64,000 nucleotides of DNA from Bolinopsis microptera (taxonomy: Eukaryota > Ctenophora > Tentaculata > Lobata > Bolinopsidae). The translations under genes were made by a program, and so were the position numbers. The notes below the pieces were generated by a model. It had not been told where the DNA came from. It worked only from the letters and a program-made list of their open reading frames with translations, and ran no database searches. How positions within the stretch are numbered: the first letter of the stretch is position 1; each line of letters begins with the position of its first letter. Location of the stretch: NCBI RefSeq assembly GCF_026151205.1, contig NC_087073.1:22357779-22421778 (forward strand), in the 5' to 3' direction. Shown here in pieces: positions 10,444 through 20,792 of this stretch.

Positions 10444-10750
10444 AGCTGAAAAGAAGACAAGATTCTATTCTAATTTATTGATTATTATATTTATTGAAAT
10501 AAACATATAATATCCATTACTCCAGGAGAAAGCAATACCTGTTGACGAACTGGACCTAAACCTCGCACACACCACCAGCGATGAAGACAGGGGTGATGAT
10601 GTTGATGATGAAGATGAGGAAGTTGATGATGAGGTGGAGAATGTAGAGGAAGAGGTTTCAGAAGAGTGAGCTGAAAAGAAGACAAGATTCTATTCTAATT
10701 TATTGATTATTATATTTATTGAAATAAACATATAATATCCATTACTCCAG
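10301..10750 (+). repeat. 225-bp tandem duplication covering the ORF tail and poly(A) signal
   Basis: Two consecutive copies, 10301-10525 and 10526-10750, differ at very few positions. Each carries the acidic-tail codons, the stop, and a downstream AATAAA (near 10496 and its copy). The duplicated end shows a recent local duplication at the 3' edge of the retroelement fragment. Confidence 0.9.
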
Positions 10751-10849
10751 GAGTGATGACAGGATATATAAAAAAGTATAGGGAGGTCGACTAGCTTAAT
10801 AACCCTAGAAAATGTGGTCAAGATTTCAGATTGACAGTAAGCCATTAAA

Positions 10850-11426
10850 CTATCTGGAGGACTCAATGAGTTGAATGGATTTAAGGCAATTGCTATCCTC
10901 ACTAACATCTTTGAAATCTGTTGAAAGGAAGCATATTTCATTTTTGGTAACATCTTCAAAGGTTGCATTCATTCCCATTTGATTCTCATTTCTCTGAAGC
11001 CTTGATATAACATTTGAAATTTGATAGTTTTTGCGCCATGCGAACTCTTTACAAAAACTCAACATGCCTCTAACTTCAAACAATAACTGACTAATTTTCA
11101 CTTCAGAAGGACATCTTAGAGTGAGTGTTTGTTCAATTTCATTTAACTTGAGGATCACTAAATATCACTTCAAGATAGGACAATCTTGAACAGTGGGACT
11201 TCCTGAAAAAATTATGGGAAGCACAAGCATAAGGAATACAACAGCAGTAACCAATATTTTCCTTTTCCTGTCGACAAAATTTATGAACCTTCGATAGATC
11301 AAAATATGAGTTAAAGTATGACTGAGCTTGAGCTACACAGGAATCAAGTTCATTCTTTGATCTGGCCCCAATGAATAATTCCATTATGATGGCTCCCTCA
11401 TCACAATCTAATTTCACATAATCCAT
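10850..11426 (-). other. Two overlapping minus-strand open frames, possible exons
   Basis: Frames at 11426-11139 and 11158-10850 (minus) have protein-like composition. The first contains YVKLDCDEGAIIMELF and a Cys-rich end. They are in different phases and would need a splice or frameshift between them. No domain is recognised. They could be upstream exons of the KH-domain gene or remnants of another element. Confidence 0.25.
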
Positions 11427-12598
11427 TCCTGGGAGACATCAAAGTCTATTCAATTTCACATAGTAAGTGTCCCAGGATCTGATCATAAAATTGGTTGTCA
11501 CTAATAATTTTTGTATCACGTGGTGACCCCCACTGTCGCTTCACGCGGCGGGTCATACAACGTATGACAAAAAAATTTATGATTGAAGTTGCTTCGAATA
11601 AGATACCGTCTTCTATTCCAAATAACTTCGCTGTCTAGAAGTATCATATTAGTATTCCTGTGTCCTAAAATTTGTGGCAATTTGTTTGTCTCAATATCAT
11701 GCATTGAGATAAACAATGAATTATCCTTTTTGAGTAAGTTTTGGATTTATACCAAACAGTGAGCAAAATCTGATCTCAATACGTCGCAAATCTGCAATCT
11801 GAAGTGGACCTGTTTGGAAATGTTTCACAAGTTCAGACGGCGGGCGCGCGCTCTGGTTCGATCAAAATGCGCTTCTCCGGATATTGCGGTGCGTCGAAAG
11901 TTATTTTCAAAGATTCTCGTTCAATTCAGTCTGAAACTCTTTTACTCGATGAAGAATCGAGGAAGTAATAGAACTATTTAATACGTGCCAAGAAATTAGA
12001 TAGTAGATGTGCTTGTCATGGAGATATATGAATTAGGCATTAGCACACCCTTTTCAAATCGTAAACGACGCGCCGCGCGGGTCGATCACTTAGCTTGCCT
12101 CATTTCAAGGTGCGCGCGCCGCGCGGCCGTACTGTTGCGCAAAGCTTATTGTAAGAAGAGCACCGCGCGCAACGTTTATGTACATCTCTGAATACACCGA
12201 TGGGTGACCGGACTTTTCTTCTCATGAAATGAGAGTGTCTATCTACAATCCATGCACCACTCACACCAGTGATTTAGTGCCAAAACATTTTAAACTCCTT
12301 TTCATTCATGAAATGGTATAATACATTTTAAATTTAGAAGTATTTTTTCTTGATTTTGACCATTGAATTGAAATCCGAGTTTTCAGACATAAAGTTTTCA
12401 GGCATAAAATTGATTCTGAACCAAAAATCTGCAAATGATAAAAACAGGTTAACTGTCAATAAATAAATAATTTAGGATAAAAAGGTTGATTGAAAATTTT
12501 GCTGATCCTTACCAGAGGCTCAACAGTATAAAAAGTTCAAGTCTTCACTAAATGCATGATGCTTTATTTGGAAATGCTTCAAAAGTTCATATAGCAAG
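11427..12598. other. Non-coding stretch with a GC-rich palindromic patch
   Basis: No supported gene. Around 11836-11850 and 12066-12170 lie CpG-rich blocks built of GCGCGC and CCGCGCGG motifs inside otherwise AT-rich DNA; they can form hairpins. Similar GC-rich patches recur at about 9478-9550, 22290 and 31930, suggesting a dispersed element or local promoter CpG patches. Confidence 0.4.
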
Positions 12599-14665
12599 TC
12601 AGGATTCGTCAAATCCACTTTCAGCATCGTCTCCATCCCTACGATCGTCGTGATCTCTTGGTTCTCGGGGCTCAGCGTCTTCTCCGATTTGTAACAACAT
12701 ATCAATCTGTGGGGAATATTAAACATTATTTAACATACCGTGATTCCGCAGTTGCTGAAAAATATTTCAACGTAAATACTGTACTACCCATGCAATGGTA
12801 GATGATTCCAATATAAAAGACAACAAAGATTTTAATTCGAGTAAAATCTGTGATTTTCAATTGTTGGTGAAGTTTGCGGTTTACAAAGAACGGACATAGT
12901 TTATATTTAACGAACATACCTGTAAACATAAATCACCGATTGAGTCCTCATCCTCAATATTTAAAGGAACAAAATGTACCAAACTGTAATCGTCTAGTAG
13001 TCTGGCTAGAGCTCTTGATAAATTTGCGTGCCTAAATGAAGATTAGATCAATTTTGTTAAACAATTTTTTCACAATACATCAAAGTTAATTAAACTTTTG
13101 AAATTAAGACGTCTAAAATCACATTCACACTGTATATTAAAACTAAATCAAATTAAAATCGTTTCAACCCTGGCGCCTAAAATGTTGAAGTTTATTTTTG
13201 ACTTACTTTTTGTTAGTGGTCCGATGAAGAAAATCAGTCATGGTGTCCTCATTGGGATCAAGCCATCTTTCTAAAGAATCTCTGTCTTTCGTAGATAACA
13301 AATCAATCTGTAGGTAATAATAACATGGTGTTTACTGGGAAGGTGTTCCATCAAACGATAAAGTGCAATTCGATAATATTTTCTTACTCATGAAACAAAC
13401 ACCAGGAAACGCCATACACAGTGCGTCTAATCTAGATAAAAATATCAGATTTCATACAGTTTCATTTTCAAATTCTAAAAGGTGACCAAAAAACAAACCT
13501 TTGAGAGAACGTTAACATGCGGCAGATGAAGTTGCACCATAGCACTGAGTGCTGAACACATTCCAGCTATGAACTTGCTCGGTTCTACTAAGAACTGGGA
13601 GTCCAGCAAGTACACCGCACACACCCTGTAATAAACCATAACATAAAACCAATAATCTTCTCTAATAGCAGATCGTTAAATTGTAATCTGAGAATGAAAT
13701 CTGAGTCTCCGACGCAATAATTACCAAATGATGAATATAATATAGAAATATGATAATATGAAAAGCCCAAATACTTGTAGAACTATAATAACCTGATATC
13801 CCATTGCTCTAGGGTGGCGACAAAACGTCCCATTATGTCCAGGTGTGTATAAATCTCTATCTGACCGGGACAGTCTATAATAAAGTAATCATCGTCCACT
13901 TCACCCAAACATTCTTCCAACCAATGCGTGTTTTGGATCAAATATTCCATACAGAAGACTAAACCACCATTCGGACCAAACCTGCAAAATATACGGTTAG
14001 AATAGTGATTAAAATGTAAAACCATAATATGATCTGAGTTTAAGAACACACTAACTTAACACTAAAATAACCACAGAACACACTAACTTAACACTAAAAT
14101 AACCACAGAACACACTAACTTAACACTAAAATAACCACAGAACACACTAACTTAACACTAAAATAATCACAGAACACAATAATTTAACACTAAAATAACC
14201 ACAGAACACACTAACTTAAAACTAAAATAACCACAGAACACACTAACTTAACACTAAAATCATAGAACACACTAACTTAAAACTAAAATAACCACAGAAC
14301 ACACTAACTTAAAACTAAAATAACCACAGAACACACTAACTTAACACTAAAATCATAGAACACACTAACTTAACACTAAAATAACCACAGAACACACTAA
14401 CTTAACACTAAAATAACCACAGAACACGATAATTAAACACTAAAATAACCACAGACCTCAGCTCGTTATCCTCCATTACATCGTCCACAGATATGAGCTC
14501 TCTGATATCACACTGCACCGGATACTTAAAGTGCTCTGCAGCTGGGTCCATGTTGATACAGTGAACTTTGCGGCGCAGTGTCGCGTAATGCTGTTCCACA
14601 GTGTTGACATATGTTGATTTCCCAGCACCTGCTGGCCCCATTACCAGTTGTGCGTAGCGAGGCAT
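12599..14665 (-). CDS. GPN3: GPN-loop GTPase 3 (six exons)
   Basis: Exons on the minus strand: 14665-14457, 13981-13793, 13625-13499, 13307-13207, 13031-12920, 12706-12599. Every join has GT/AG ends and keeps phase, giving 281 residues, close to the roughly 284 of the human protein. The protein begins [18 protein letters not shown] (P-loop), has FGPNGG (GPN loop) at the exon 1/2 junction, DCPGQIE (Walker B/G3) and a VLSK-IDLL G4-type segment. It ends in an acidic, charged tail. GPN3 is an essential GTPase that works with GPN1 in assembly and nuclear import of RNA polymerase II. An AATAAA (12568-12563) follows the stop. Intron 1 is filled by a 32-bp tandem array that starts at the donor. Confidence 0.95.
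14045..14456. repeat. 32-bp tandem array in GPN3 intron 1
   Basis: About 13 copies of a 32-bp AT-rich unit, recognisable by CTAACTTAACACTAAAATA, with some shortened copies carrying AATCATAGAAC. On the gene strand the first intron bases (gtctgtggttattttag) are a diverged copy of the unit, so the array begins at position +1 of the intron. Confidence 0.95.
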
Positions 14666-15500
14666 TTCTAGGTTTTATTAGGTTTTCTCAGGTTTTCTAC
14701 ATGTTTTGGTAGACTTGTTAGGCTGCTTGGTGGTTTAGTGGATGAGAATCTGTACCATGTTTAAAGAAACCATAAAGTCACATTCGAAATACAGTAAACG
14801 AATATCGTTTCATAATGATACTTATATTCATTACAGCATGCAAGATGCTATTTCACAGAATAACGTTTGTTATATTGAGAATTGTTTGTAATGAAGAAAT
14901 TTATATTCATGGTATCATGACGTCAGATGACGTGCCAGCTGTGACAATAAACAACACATCCGTATATAATATATAATACAAGTAAAATGTACAATAAATT
15001 CGGCAGAATTGAGCAAGTATTGCATCATACCAATATACAATGGAAAGTGTCAAATATCAGCTATACAAAATTATCACAGAACGTTATGATACAATAATTC
15101 ACATAAAAATGTAGATAGTAACTGTGCGTAGTTTTATTTTCGTGCACTATTGAGATGGAAGATAAAGATTGCAAATATACTATTTTATGTCAGATAGGGT
15201 AAAAAAGAAACCGGGTTCAATCATTCAAATATTATAAAAAAACAAAAAGTAAGCCTTAGCATATGCTAACGGTATTTCACTTTTAAAAATAACCTCATGT
15301 CCACATGTTTAAAGTTAATTTAAATGTTCGCATCAGAAGTGAGAGATGTTCTCACATAACAATCTTACCACTTTACCAGTTTAACAACATATTACCATAA
15401 CATACATACAACGTTGAAAAACCCATAAACATAAGAATAGCCAATATTATAAGAAAATAAACCCTAACATCTTGTCACACCACATGACACGCTTACTTAA
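14666..15500. other. Intergenic, AT-rich
   Basis: This lies between the GPN3 start and the F-box stop, both on the minus strand. It should contain the GPN3 promoter. No ORF, RNA gene or repeat array is recognised. Confidence 0.5.
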
Positions 15501-16346
15501 CTAAATCCTTATAATCTCCAAGAAGTCCCAACTCTTGCCCGACTTCCAAAACACATTTTGTCTATCATCAATGGTAAAATAAAGCTCATCACCCTCCACC
15601 ACACTTACATTATCAATAACAAGGAAATACCAACTGGGTGTGTCAGTAGGGACTATTTTAAGGTTCTTATCATTATAGTTGTTGTAGGACAGGTCCACCT
15701 CTTTACCCTGGGATACATCCCTCCACACACCCGGATGTATAAAGTTGTGCCGCACCAGCTCATGTGTCTTACACTTCAACAGTCTGACCACCATGGGCTT
15801 ATCCCCCTTCCACACCACATCAGACCGTATCTGGAGGTGGAGCCTGATACAGTAGGAGGCAGGGTACACTTCAGAACAGAACTTAGGGAGGTTGGTGCAG
15901 AACATGAGCCAGGATATCTCCTTGAGGAAGACTACCTCACGTTGGAGCTCCTCGTTGTATTTCAGGAACACGTGGTCGGTGTCACCCAGGTAACTGAACA
16001 TGTGGGAGGAGATAATGCTGACTCGTCTCACGTCTTCTGAGTTGTTGATGTGGTTCAGGATTGCGTGGTACACTGGCAGTTTCTGGTAGGTTATATCGGG
16101 GGTTTGTGTTATCACCCTCAGGAATCTCTCGTATAATTGCCGCTCTTTTGGGAGTAGGAGAGATTGGTTTTCCTCAAAAAAGAGTTTGATCTGCAGGTCT
16201 CTGCCAGCAGCATTACTCCAATGAAGCAGGTAGTCAGATGTCTGCTGATGCAACACAGCTGATGTTAGACACAACTGGGAATGGTCTGAGGGAGAGAGGA
16301 AGGACAGGACATGCTCGAACAGGAACCCGCCTAGATCCTCCAGCAT
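15501..16346 (-). CDS. F-box protein (intronless)
   Basis: An uninterrupted frame of 281 residues. The N-terminus fits an F-box at about residues 3-45 (LEDLGGFLFEHVLSFLSPSD, then a Leu/Cys-rich helix), which would bind SKP1 in an SCF ubiquitin ligase. The C-terminal half (about 165-281) is beta-rich, with repeated Trp and aromatic residues (GVWRDVS, SWYFLVIDNV, NVFWKSGKSWDFLEI). It resembles the lectin-like PP2/FBA-type substrate domains paired with F-boxes, but I cannot assign the subfamily. No intron is needed. Its neighbours on the same strand are GPN3 downstream and the release factor upstream. Confidence 0.65.
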   Translation of the reverse strand: MLEDLGGFLFEHVLSFLSPSDHSQLCLTSAVLHQQTSDYLLHWSNAAGRDLQIKLFFEENQSLLLPKERQLYERFLRVITQTPDITYQKLPVYHAILNHINNSEDVRRVSIISSHMFSYLGDTDHVFLKYNEELQREVVFLKEISWLMFCTNLPKFCSEVYPASYCIRLHLQIRSDVVWKGDKPMVVRLLKCKTHELVRHNFIHPGVWRDVSQGKEVDLSYNNYNDKNLKIVPTDTPSWYFLVIDNVSVVEGDELYFTIDDRQNVFWKSGKSWDFLEIIRI

Positions 16347-16723
16347 CTTGTCAAGATATGGGGAGATTTGTGTATTTTACCATGGTTTATAACATCCTGG
16401 TGAGATTGTAAAAGTTAGATGTTGGTGAAGTTACAATCGTTAAATTGTAACAACATGACAGCGTTGCTATTCTAAAAATGCAACGTAATTCCCGCAAGAT
16501 TTAAGTCAGCAATTAAATTCTAGCTAGAGCATAGACTGTTAAGACTTATCTGCGTTATTGAATAGCAATCAGTTACTGATGAATCAGTTCAATTGAACCG
16601 GTAAAATATTTAAAAGGGTTTCGATTTAAATTAAGCAGATCACCGAAAATATATTAATTATTTATAGCTGAAACTTAAATAAACAGGAATGATTATAAAG
16701 AGGGTCACTAAACAGTAAATATC
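16347..16723. other. Intergenic spacer between F-box gene and release-factor gene
   Basis: A 377-bp AT-rich spacer between two minus-strand genes. It must hold the F-box promoter and the 3' end of the release factor gene. No further feature is seen. Confidence 0.5.
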
Positions 16724-17986
16724 CTAACTTCTGTTCCTACTAGACTGACCAATACCCTTACTGCTTTGATCTTCACCTAGCCCCTCAGCAATCTCAGCAA
16801 GTTTCTGAAGTTGCCAGACTCCGCTCACTTTCCGATGTAGCTCCATAAAATATTCAGGATCAGCTAAATAGTCTGAAATACCAGTCACTTCGACCTTGTA
16901 CCTGTGGTCAGTTATAACTCCTGACTTATAATTGTAAGTTCTGATCTTATCACTCCGATCGCCTTGCATGGCTTGTGATTTCTTAGTCTTTTCTGTTGCG
17001 GACAAATTCGCCTCAATCTCTTCTCTCAACAAAATATCACTGAGTTTCTTAAGGCATTCCTTCTTATTATCTTGAGCAAGTCTACTAGTCTGATTTGTAA
17101 CTGTTATACCAGAAGGTTTGTGCACCATGCGGCATTTAGAGTTAGTTCTCTGAACAAACTGCCCACCCGGCCCACTAGCTCGCATGTACGTACACTCCAA
17201 ATCCTCCTCATCTATCTTTATCTTAATATCGTGAGGTTTCTTCGTTACAATGACGATAGCAGTAGAAGTGTGAACTCTGGTGTCGTTAAGCGGGACTCTT
17301 TGTACTCTGTGCACGCCTGCCTCAAACTGAAACACACCAAGCGCATCAGGACCCGAAATACTGACAACAACACGGGCAATGCCAATCTCACCGCGAGCAT
17401 CCTCTTCCAGAACAGACCAATTACATCCTCTGCTTGCAGCAATATTTTCATACATTGTAAAGAGATCGTTTGCAAATACCGATGATTCTATACCGCCAGC
17501 TGCCATACGAATTTCAAGGAAAATGTCGTCTCCTGATGGTTGCAATGACTCCATAATCTCAGCTTCGATATCGTTGTACGAAGATTGCAACACGCTGTCC
17601 ATTGATACGATATCAGTTCGCGCTATTTCCTCCATTTCCGGCTCATTCAACAGTTCATGACACTCTACAATTATATCGAGTGTATCACAGTACTCTTTAT
17701 AAGCAGTGTACAGTGTTGAAAACTTACCAAGGAACCTCTCAGAGGCCTGACTGTGTTTCACAAGTCTTATCAAACTTGCGTCATCGTAATCTTTCTTTAT
17801 TGTCTCTAAATAGAGCCGCTGTTGTGAGGATAATTTGTCAAACTTTTCTATGATATCAATTTGAGAGTGGCTTGATTGACTGATATTTCTAAGATGATGT
17901 TTTGTAGAGTTTTGGTGTTTTGCAAGAGGATTTGGTAGTAGATTGTAGGAAGTGTTGTACAACGAGCAGCAGCATCTACGTATCAT
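16724..17986 (-). CDS. Mitochondrial peptide chain release factor 1-like (intronless)
   Basis: A 420-residue class-I release factor. The N-terminus is basic and poor in acids (MIRRCCCSLY...), as expected of a mitochondrial targeting peptide. A helical domain 1 is followed by EIRMAAGGIESSVFANDL (about 158-175), the codon-recognition region VHRVQRVPLNDTRVHTST (225-242), the catalytic GGQ at 274-276 in RASGPGGQFV, and DRSDKIRTYNY typical of RF1. The PxT tripeptide that reads the stop codon in RF1 (PAT/PVT) is PLN here (232-234), and the loop is about two residues shorter than in bacterial RF1. It is an MTRF1/MTRF1L-type protein; orthology between the two cannot be decided. Confidence 0.9.
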   Translation of the reverse strand: MIRRCCCSLYNTSYNLLPNPLAKHQNSTKHHLRNISQSSHSQIDIIEKFDKLSSQQRLYLETIKKDYDDASLIRLVKHSQASERFLGKFSTLYTAYKEYCDTLDIIVECHELLNEPEMEEIARTDIVSMDSVLQSSYNDIEAEIMESLQPSGDDIFLEIRMAAGGIESSVFANDLFTMYENIAASRGCNWSVLEEDARGEIGIARVVVSISGPDALGVFQFEAGVHRVQRVPLNDTRVHTSTAIVIVTKKPHDIKIKIDEEDLECTYMRASGPGGQFVQRTNSKCRMVHKPSGITVTNQTSRLAQDNKKECLKKLSDILLREEIEANLSATEKTKKSQAMQGDRSDKIRTYNYKSGVITDHRYKVEVTGISDYLADPEYFMELHRKVSGVWQLQKLAEIAEGLGEDQSSKGIGQSSRNRS

Positions 17987-18935
17987 TGTATCATTGTACC
18001 TGTAATATGTATGAGTAACGTTAAGTATTCGTGAGATAATGCGATATCTAAAAACATAAATGAATTAGTTAATTAGTTAATGTTAAGCTGTAAAGTTCAC
18101 TTATAGAGACTTTTGAAGAAGCTTTTTGGGATCAAAGATTTGTTTATAATTTATAATTTAGATAGTTTTTGAGGGCAAGAAATTGAACACATGAACTCCA
18201 CGTTGATATTATAACTAAATTGTAAAAATAATATTTCCAGACGTATTCAGTATAAAATCATTGACAGGTCAAACATATTGGGTTATTCGTTCTTCAAAAT
18301 TACTAAACATAAATTACAAATATCTCGGTTGATCTGCATGCGACATATATGTTTAAAGTCAGGTAAACTTGTAATTAGTATATATTATCCACTAAATTCA
18401 AAAAGACAATTTAAAACTAAAATAACTCTGAAAAACTCATGCTTGACCATTTTATAAACGAAAAAAGTAAGAACAATTTAAAAGGTGCTTATAAGTACGC
18501 CGACAACGAAAACACTAACTAAAACTGAAATCTCTGTGATAGCACAGTTTAAACGTAGAGGATATATTTATCTTTATTATTTACCGGTGCAATGTAATTA
18601 GCTCAAGAGAAGAAAACTTGAAGAAAAATTATTTCATCTTACATAACTTGAGATTCAAACAGTCAAGAGCTAAGGTCACCAAAATGAATACCGTCGTTCA
18701 TTTCATTATATATTATATCAACTAATACTAATAACTAACATTTAAAACTATCAAATCATCTCAGGTCACACCAACACGAAATTATTGAATTATAAACAGC
18801 TCGAATATAAAGTTTCTTAAAAATCAAATTCACAACAACTTTACAAGTAAACAAAACAAACACGCTCAACAAACTAGGAATATTTACCAGAGTACAGAAT
18901 AATGATAATCCTCTTATCAGAAAACAAGCACATTT
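17987..18935. other. Intergenic, AT-rich
   Basis: 949 bp between the release-factor start and the SNX17 stop. No coding frame, RNA gene or repeat is recognised. Confidence 0.5.
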
Positions 18936-20213
18936 TTACAGATCATCATCGTTCAGCCCTTCCATGAACAGTTCATTTTCTTGGTTTTGCAAAGAACTGA
19001 AACTTGGTACACGTTTCTTTCGTTCTTCTTTTAGCTTCCTCTCTTTGTTCGATATTGGAAGATAAGACTCAGTCGCTTCGACCCTAGTCAGCTCAAGTTG
19101 CTGTCCCTTACTTAAGAGAACCAGTTCATCAAGAATAGACTGCAGGGCCATCGAAATGAGGATGACATTTGAAGACGAGGTCGAGATATTAATCCACTGC
19201 AAGACATCCTTCATAACGAGGAAGTGAAGGGAAAGAACGTCTTTCTTCTCCGTGAAAAGAGTCCAGCACTTAACTCTTCTGACGGGAAGTGATATCGTTT
19301 TTCCATCTTTAAATACAAGTTTTAACTTCTCAGCACCCCCATACACTACTACCTCTTCTTGGCTGTTTTGATCAGGATAATCTACACTACCAGATCCAAG
19401 CATCATATACCCGTACATGCTCTCTGATCTTACCACCTTGATAAACTGTTCCTTCAATCCAGCAGTTTTAAACTGCTTTAGTGTCTTCAGTGTTTCAGCA
19501 GATGGCTTTATCCACCTGTCTTCCATGTTTCTTATACTTTCAATGTAAAGCATGTGAAGGGAAACGTTATGCTGCATCAATTGATCATCGTGCTTTTTGT
19601 CCCAATAAGATTTTCTTATTTCAATAGAGTGGGACTCATCAAGCGATTTCAAAGTAAGATAGGGACACTCCATATCCTGCAGCCGCCTGACAACACTTTT
19701 TTTCTTTGTTTCTTGTTTCATCAGATAGAGAGCAAAGAAAGGGTGATGTTTTGTGTCAATACCAAGAGTTGCAGCCGTGTATCGGAGCACCTCAGGTGTG
19801 TAATCTGAACCCGTTATGTCAACTGATATCTTCTTTCCGTCAGCCTGACTAACCGTAATTTTTACTGAATCAGCATCATTTAATTTATTGAATTCCTTTT
19901 GGGATTGAATCAAGAAGTCAACAAACAGGTTTGACTTAGCTATCTCAGGTTGCTGGCCAATGGTTTGCAGATAAAGTTCAAGCATTGTTTTTCTTTCCTC
20001 TTTCTCGTGGGCACTGAGAGCAAACAACTTTTTAGGGGGGAATTCTGCCAGGGCGCTTGTATCAAACCGTCTCAGAATTTGTTCATTGAGCTTGTGAAGT
20101 TGACTATATCTAACTGCTGAATGTGCAGCTCCATTCAAATGTATATCATAGGCAGTGTAAACTGAGCCATCCTCGTCTGAAACTTCTGAACAGGTTGGAA
20201 CCGAGAAAAACAT
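18936..20213 (-). CDS. SNX17: Sorting nexin 17 (intronless)
   Basis: The 425-residue protein aligns by eye with SNX17 along its length. A PX domain covers about 1-105 (AVRYSQLHKLNEQ, EFPPKKLFALS) and binds PI3P on early endosomes. An atypical FERM domain follows at about 110-390 (F1 start VKITVSQADGKK; IRKSYWDKKHDD; VRRVKCWTLF; LQWINIS; MALQSILDEL) and binds NPxY cargo tails. The C-terminus ends FMEGLNDDDL, matching the conserved acidic tail of SNX17 that engages the retriever complex for recycling. It is shorter than the roughly 470-residue human protein, mainly between the FERM domain and the tail. No intron is needed. It is divergent from the methyltransferase gene. Confidence 0.92.
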   Translation of the reverse strand: MFFSVPTCSEVSDEDGSVYTAYDIHLNGAAHSAVRYSQLHKLNEQILRRFDTSALAEFPPKKLFALSAHEKEERKTMLELYLQTIGQQPEIAKSNLFVDFLIQSQKEFNKLNDADSVKITVSQADGKKISVDITGSDYTPEVLRYTAATLGIDTKHHPFFALYLMKQETKKKSVVRRLQDMECPYLTLKSLDESHSIEIRKSYWDKKHDDQLMQHNVSLHMLYIESIRNMEDRWIKPSAETLKTLKQFKTAGLKEQFIKVVRSESMYGYMMLGSGSVDYPDQNSQEEVVVYGGAEKLKLVFKDGKTISLPVRRVKCWTLFTEKKDVLSLHFLVMKDVLQWINISTSSSNVILISMALQSILDELVLLSKGQQLELTRVEATESYLPISNKERKLKEERKKRVPSFSSLQNQENELFMEGLNDDDL

Positions 20214-20792
20214 TATTCAACTTTCTTTGTCATCTTCCTGAGTAAGATATTAGTGAGTTCACTATTCATTTATACAATCGATGATAAATGAAATACAAAA
20301 TGAAAATTTTAACTATACACTTTTGTTCTAAGCTGGTAAATGACATGATTTACCTAAAACTCACATCTTTGCACTATACAGTATACATCTTCTAATATTT
20401 CATCTGGTCTAGCACATAAGGGTACAAACTTCCTTCCCAATGTTACATATTGTGTAAGACAATCGACAAATCTGTCAGTTTTAGTCTATTTATTTAGTCC
20501 CACAACTCAGTGGGCTACGTTTTGTGAATGAGTGGGTGGATGGGCAGTAATATTTGTGATTTAATTATCCCTGCTTTTAATATAAGATGCAATCTCGGTC
20601 GAGATAGTTCCGGCAATATCTCCTGTTTTTAACAAGCAATGATTGTTTATTTGTGGCAGTAGTTTGCAAGAAAGTGCAAATACATTTTTCATTTCGTTTT
20701 AATTAGGCTTTCTTTTGCAACTGATTTGATTTTATTTTTAATTGCAGCCTCTAGTCAAATTTACTAATTTTGATTCTATGTAAGCTGGAAGA
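20214..20792. promoter_or_regulatory. Shared 5' intergenic region of SNX17 and methyltransferase
   Basis: A 579-bp interval separates two divergent start codons, so it probably acts as a bidirectional promoter. It is AT-rich. No specific site is called. Confidence 0.45.

Noticed and set aside
13380-13440. Extra GPN3 exon between exons 3 and 4
   Set aside because: The joined exons 3 and 4 already match GPN3 without a gap and keep phase.
15558-16040. 160-codon plus-strand frame opposite the F-box gene
   Set aside because: Antisense shadow of a well-supported coding frame.
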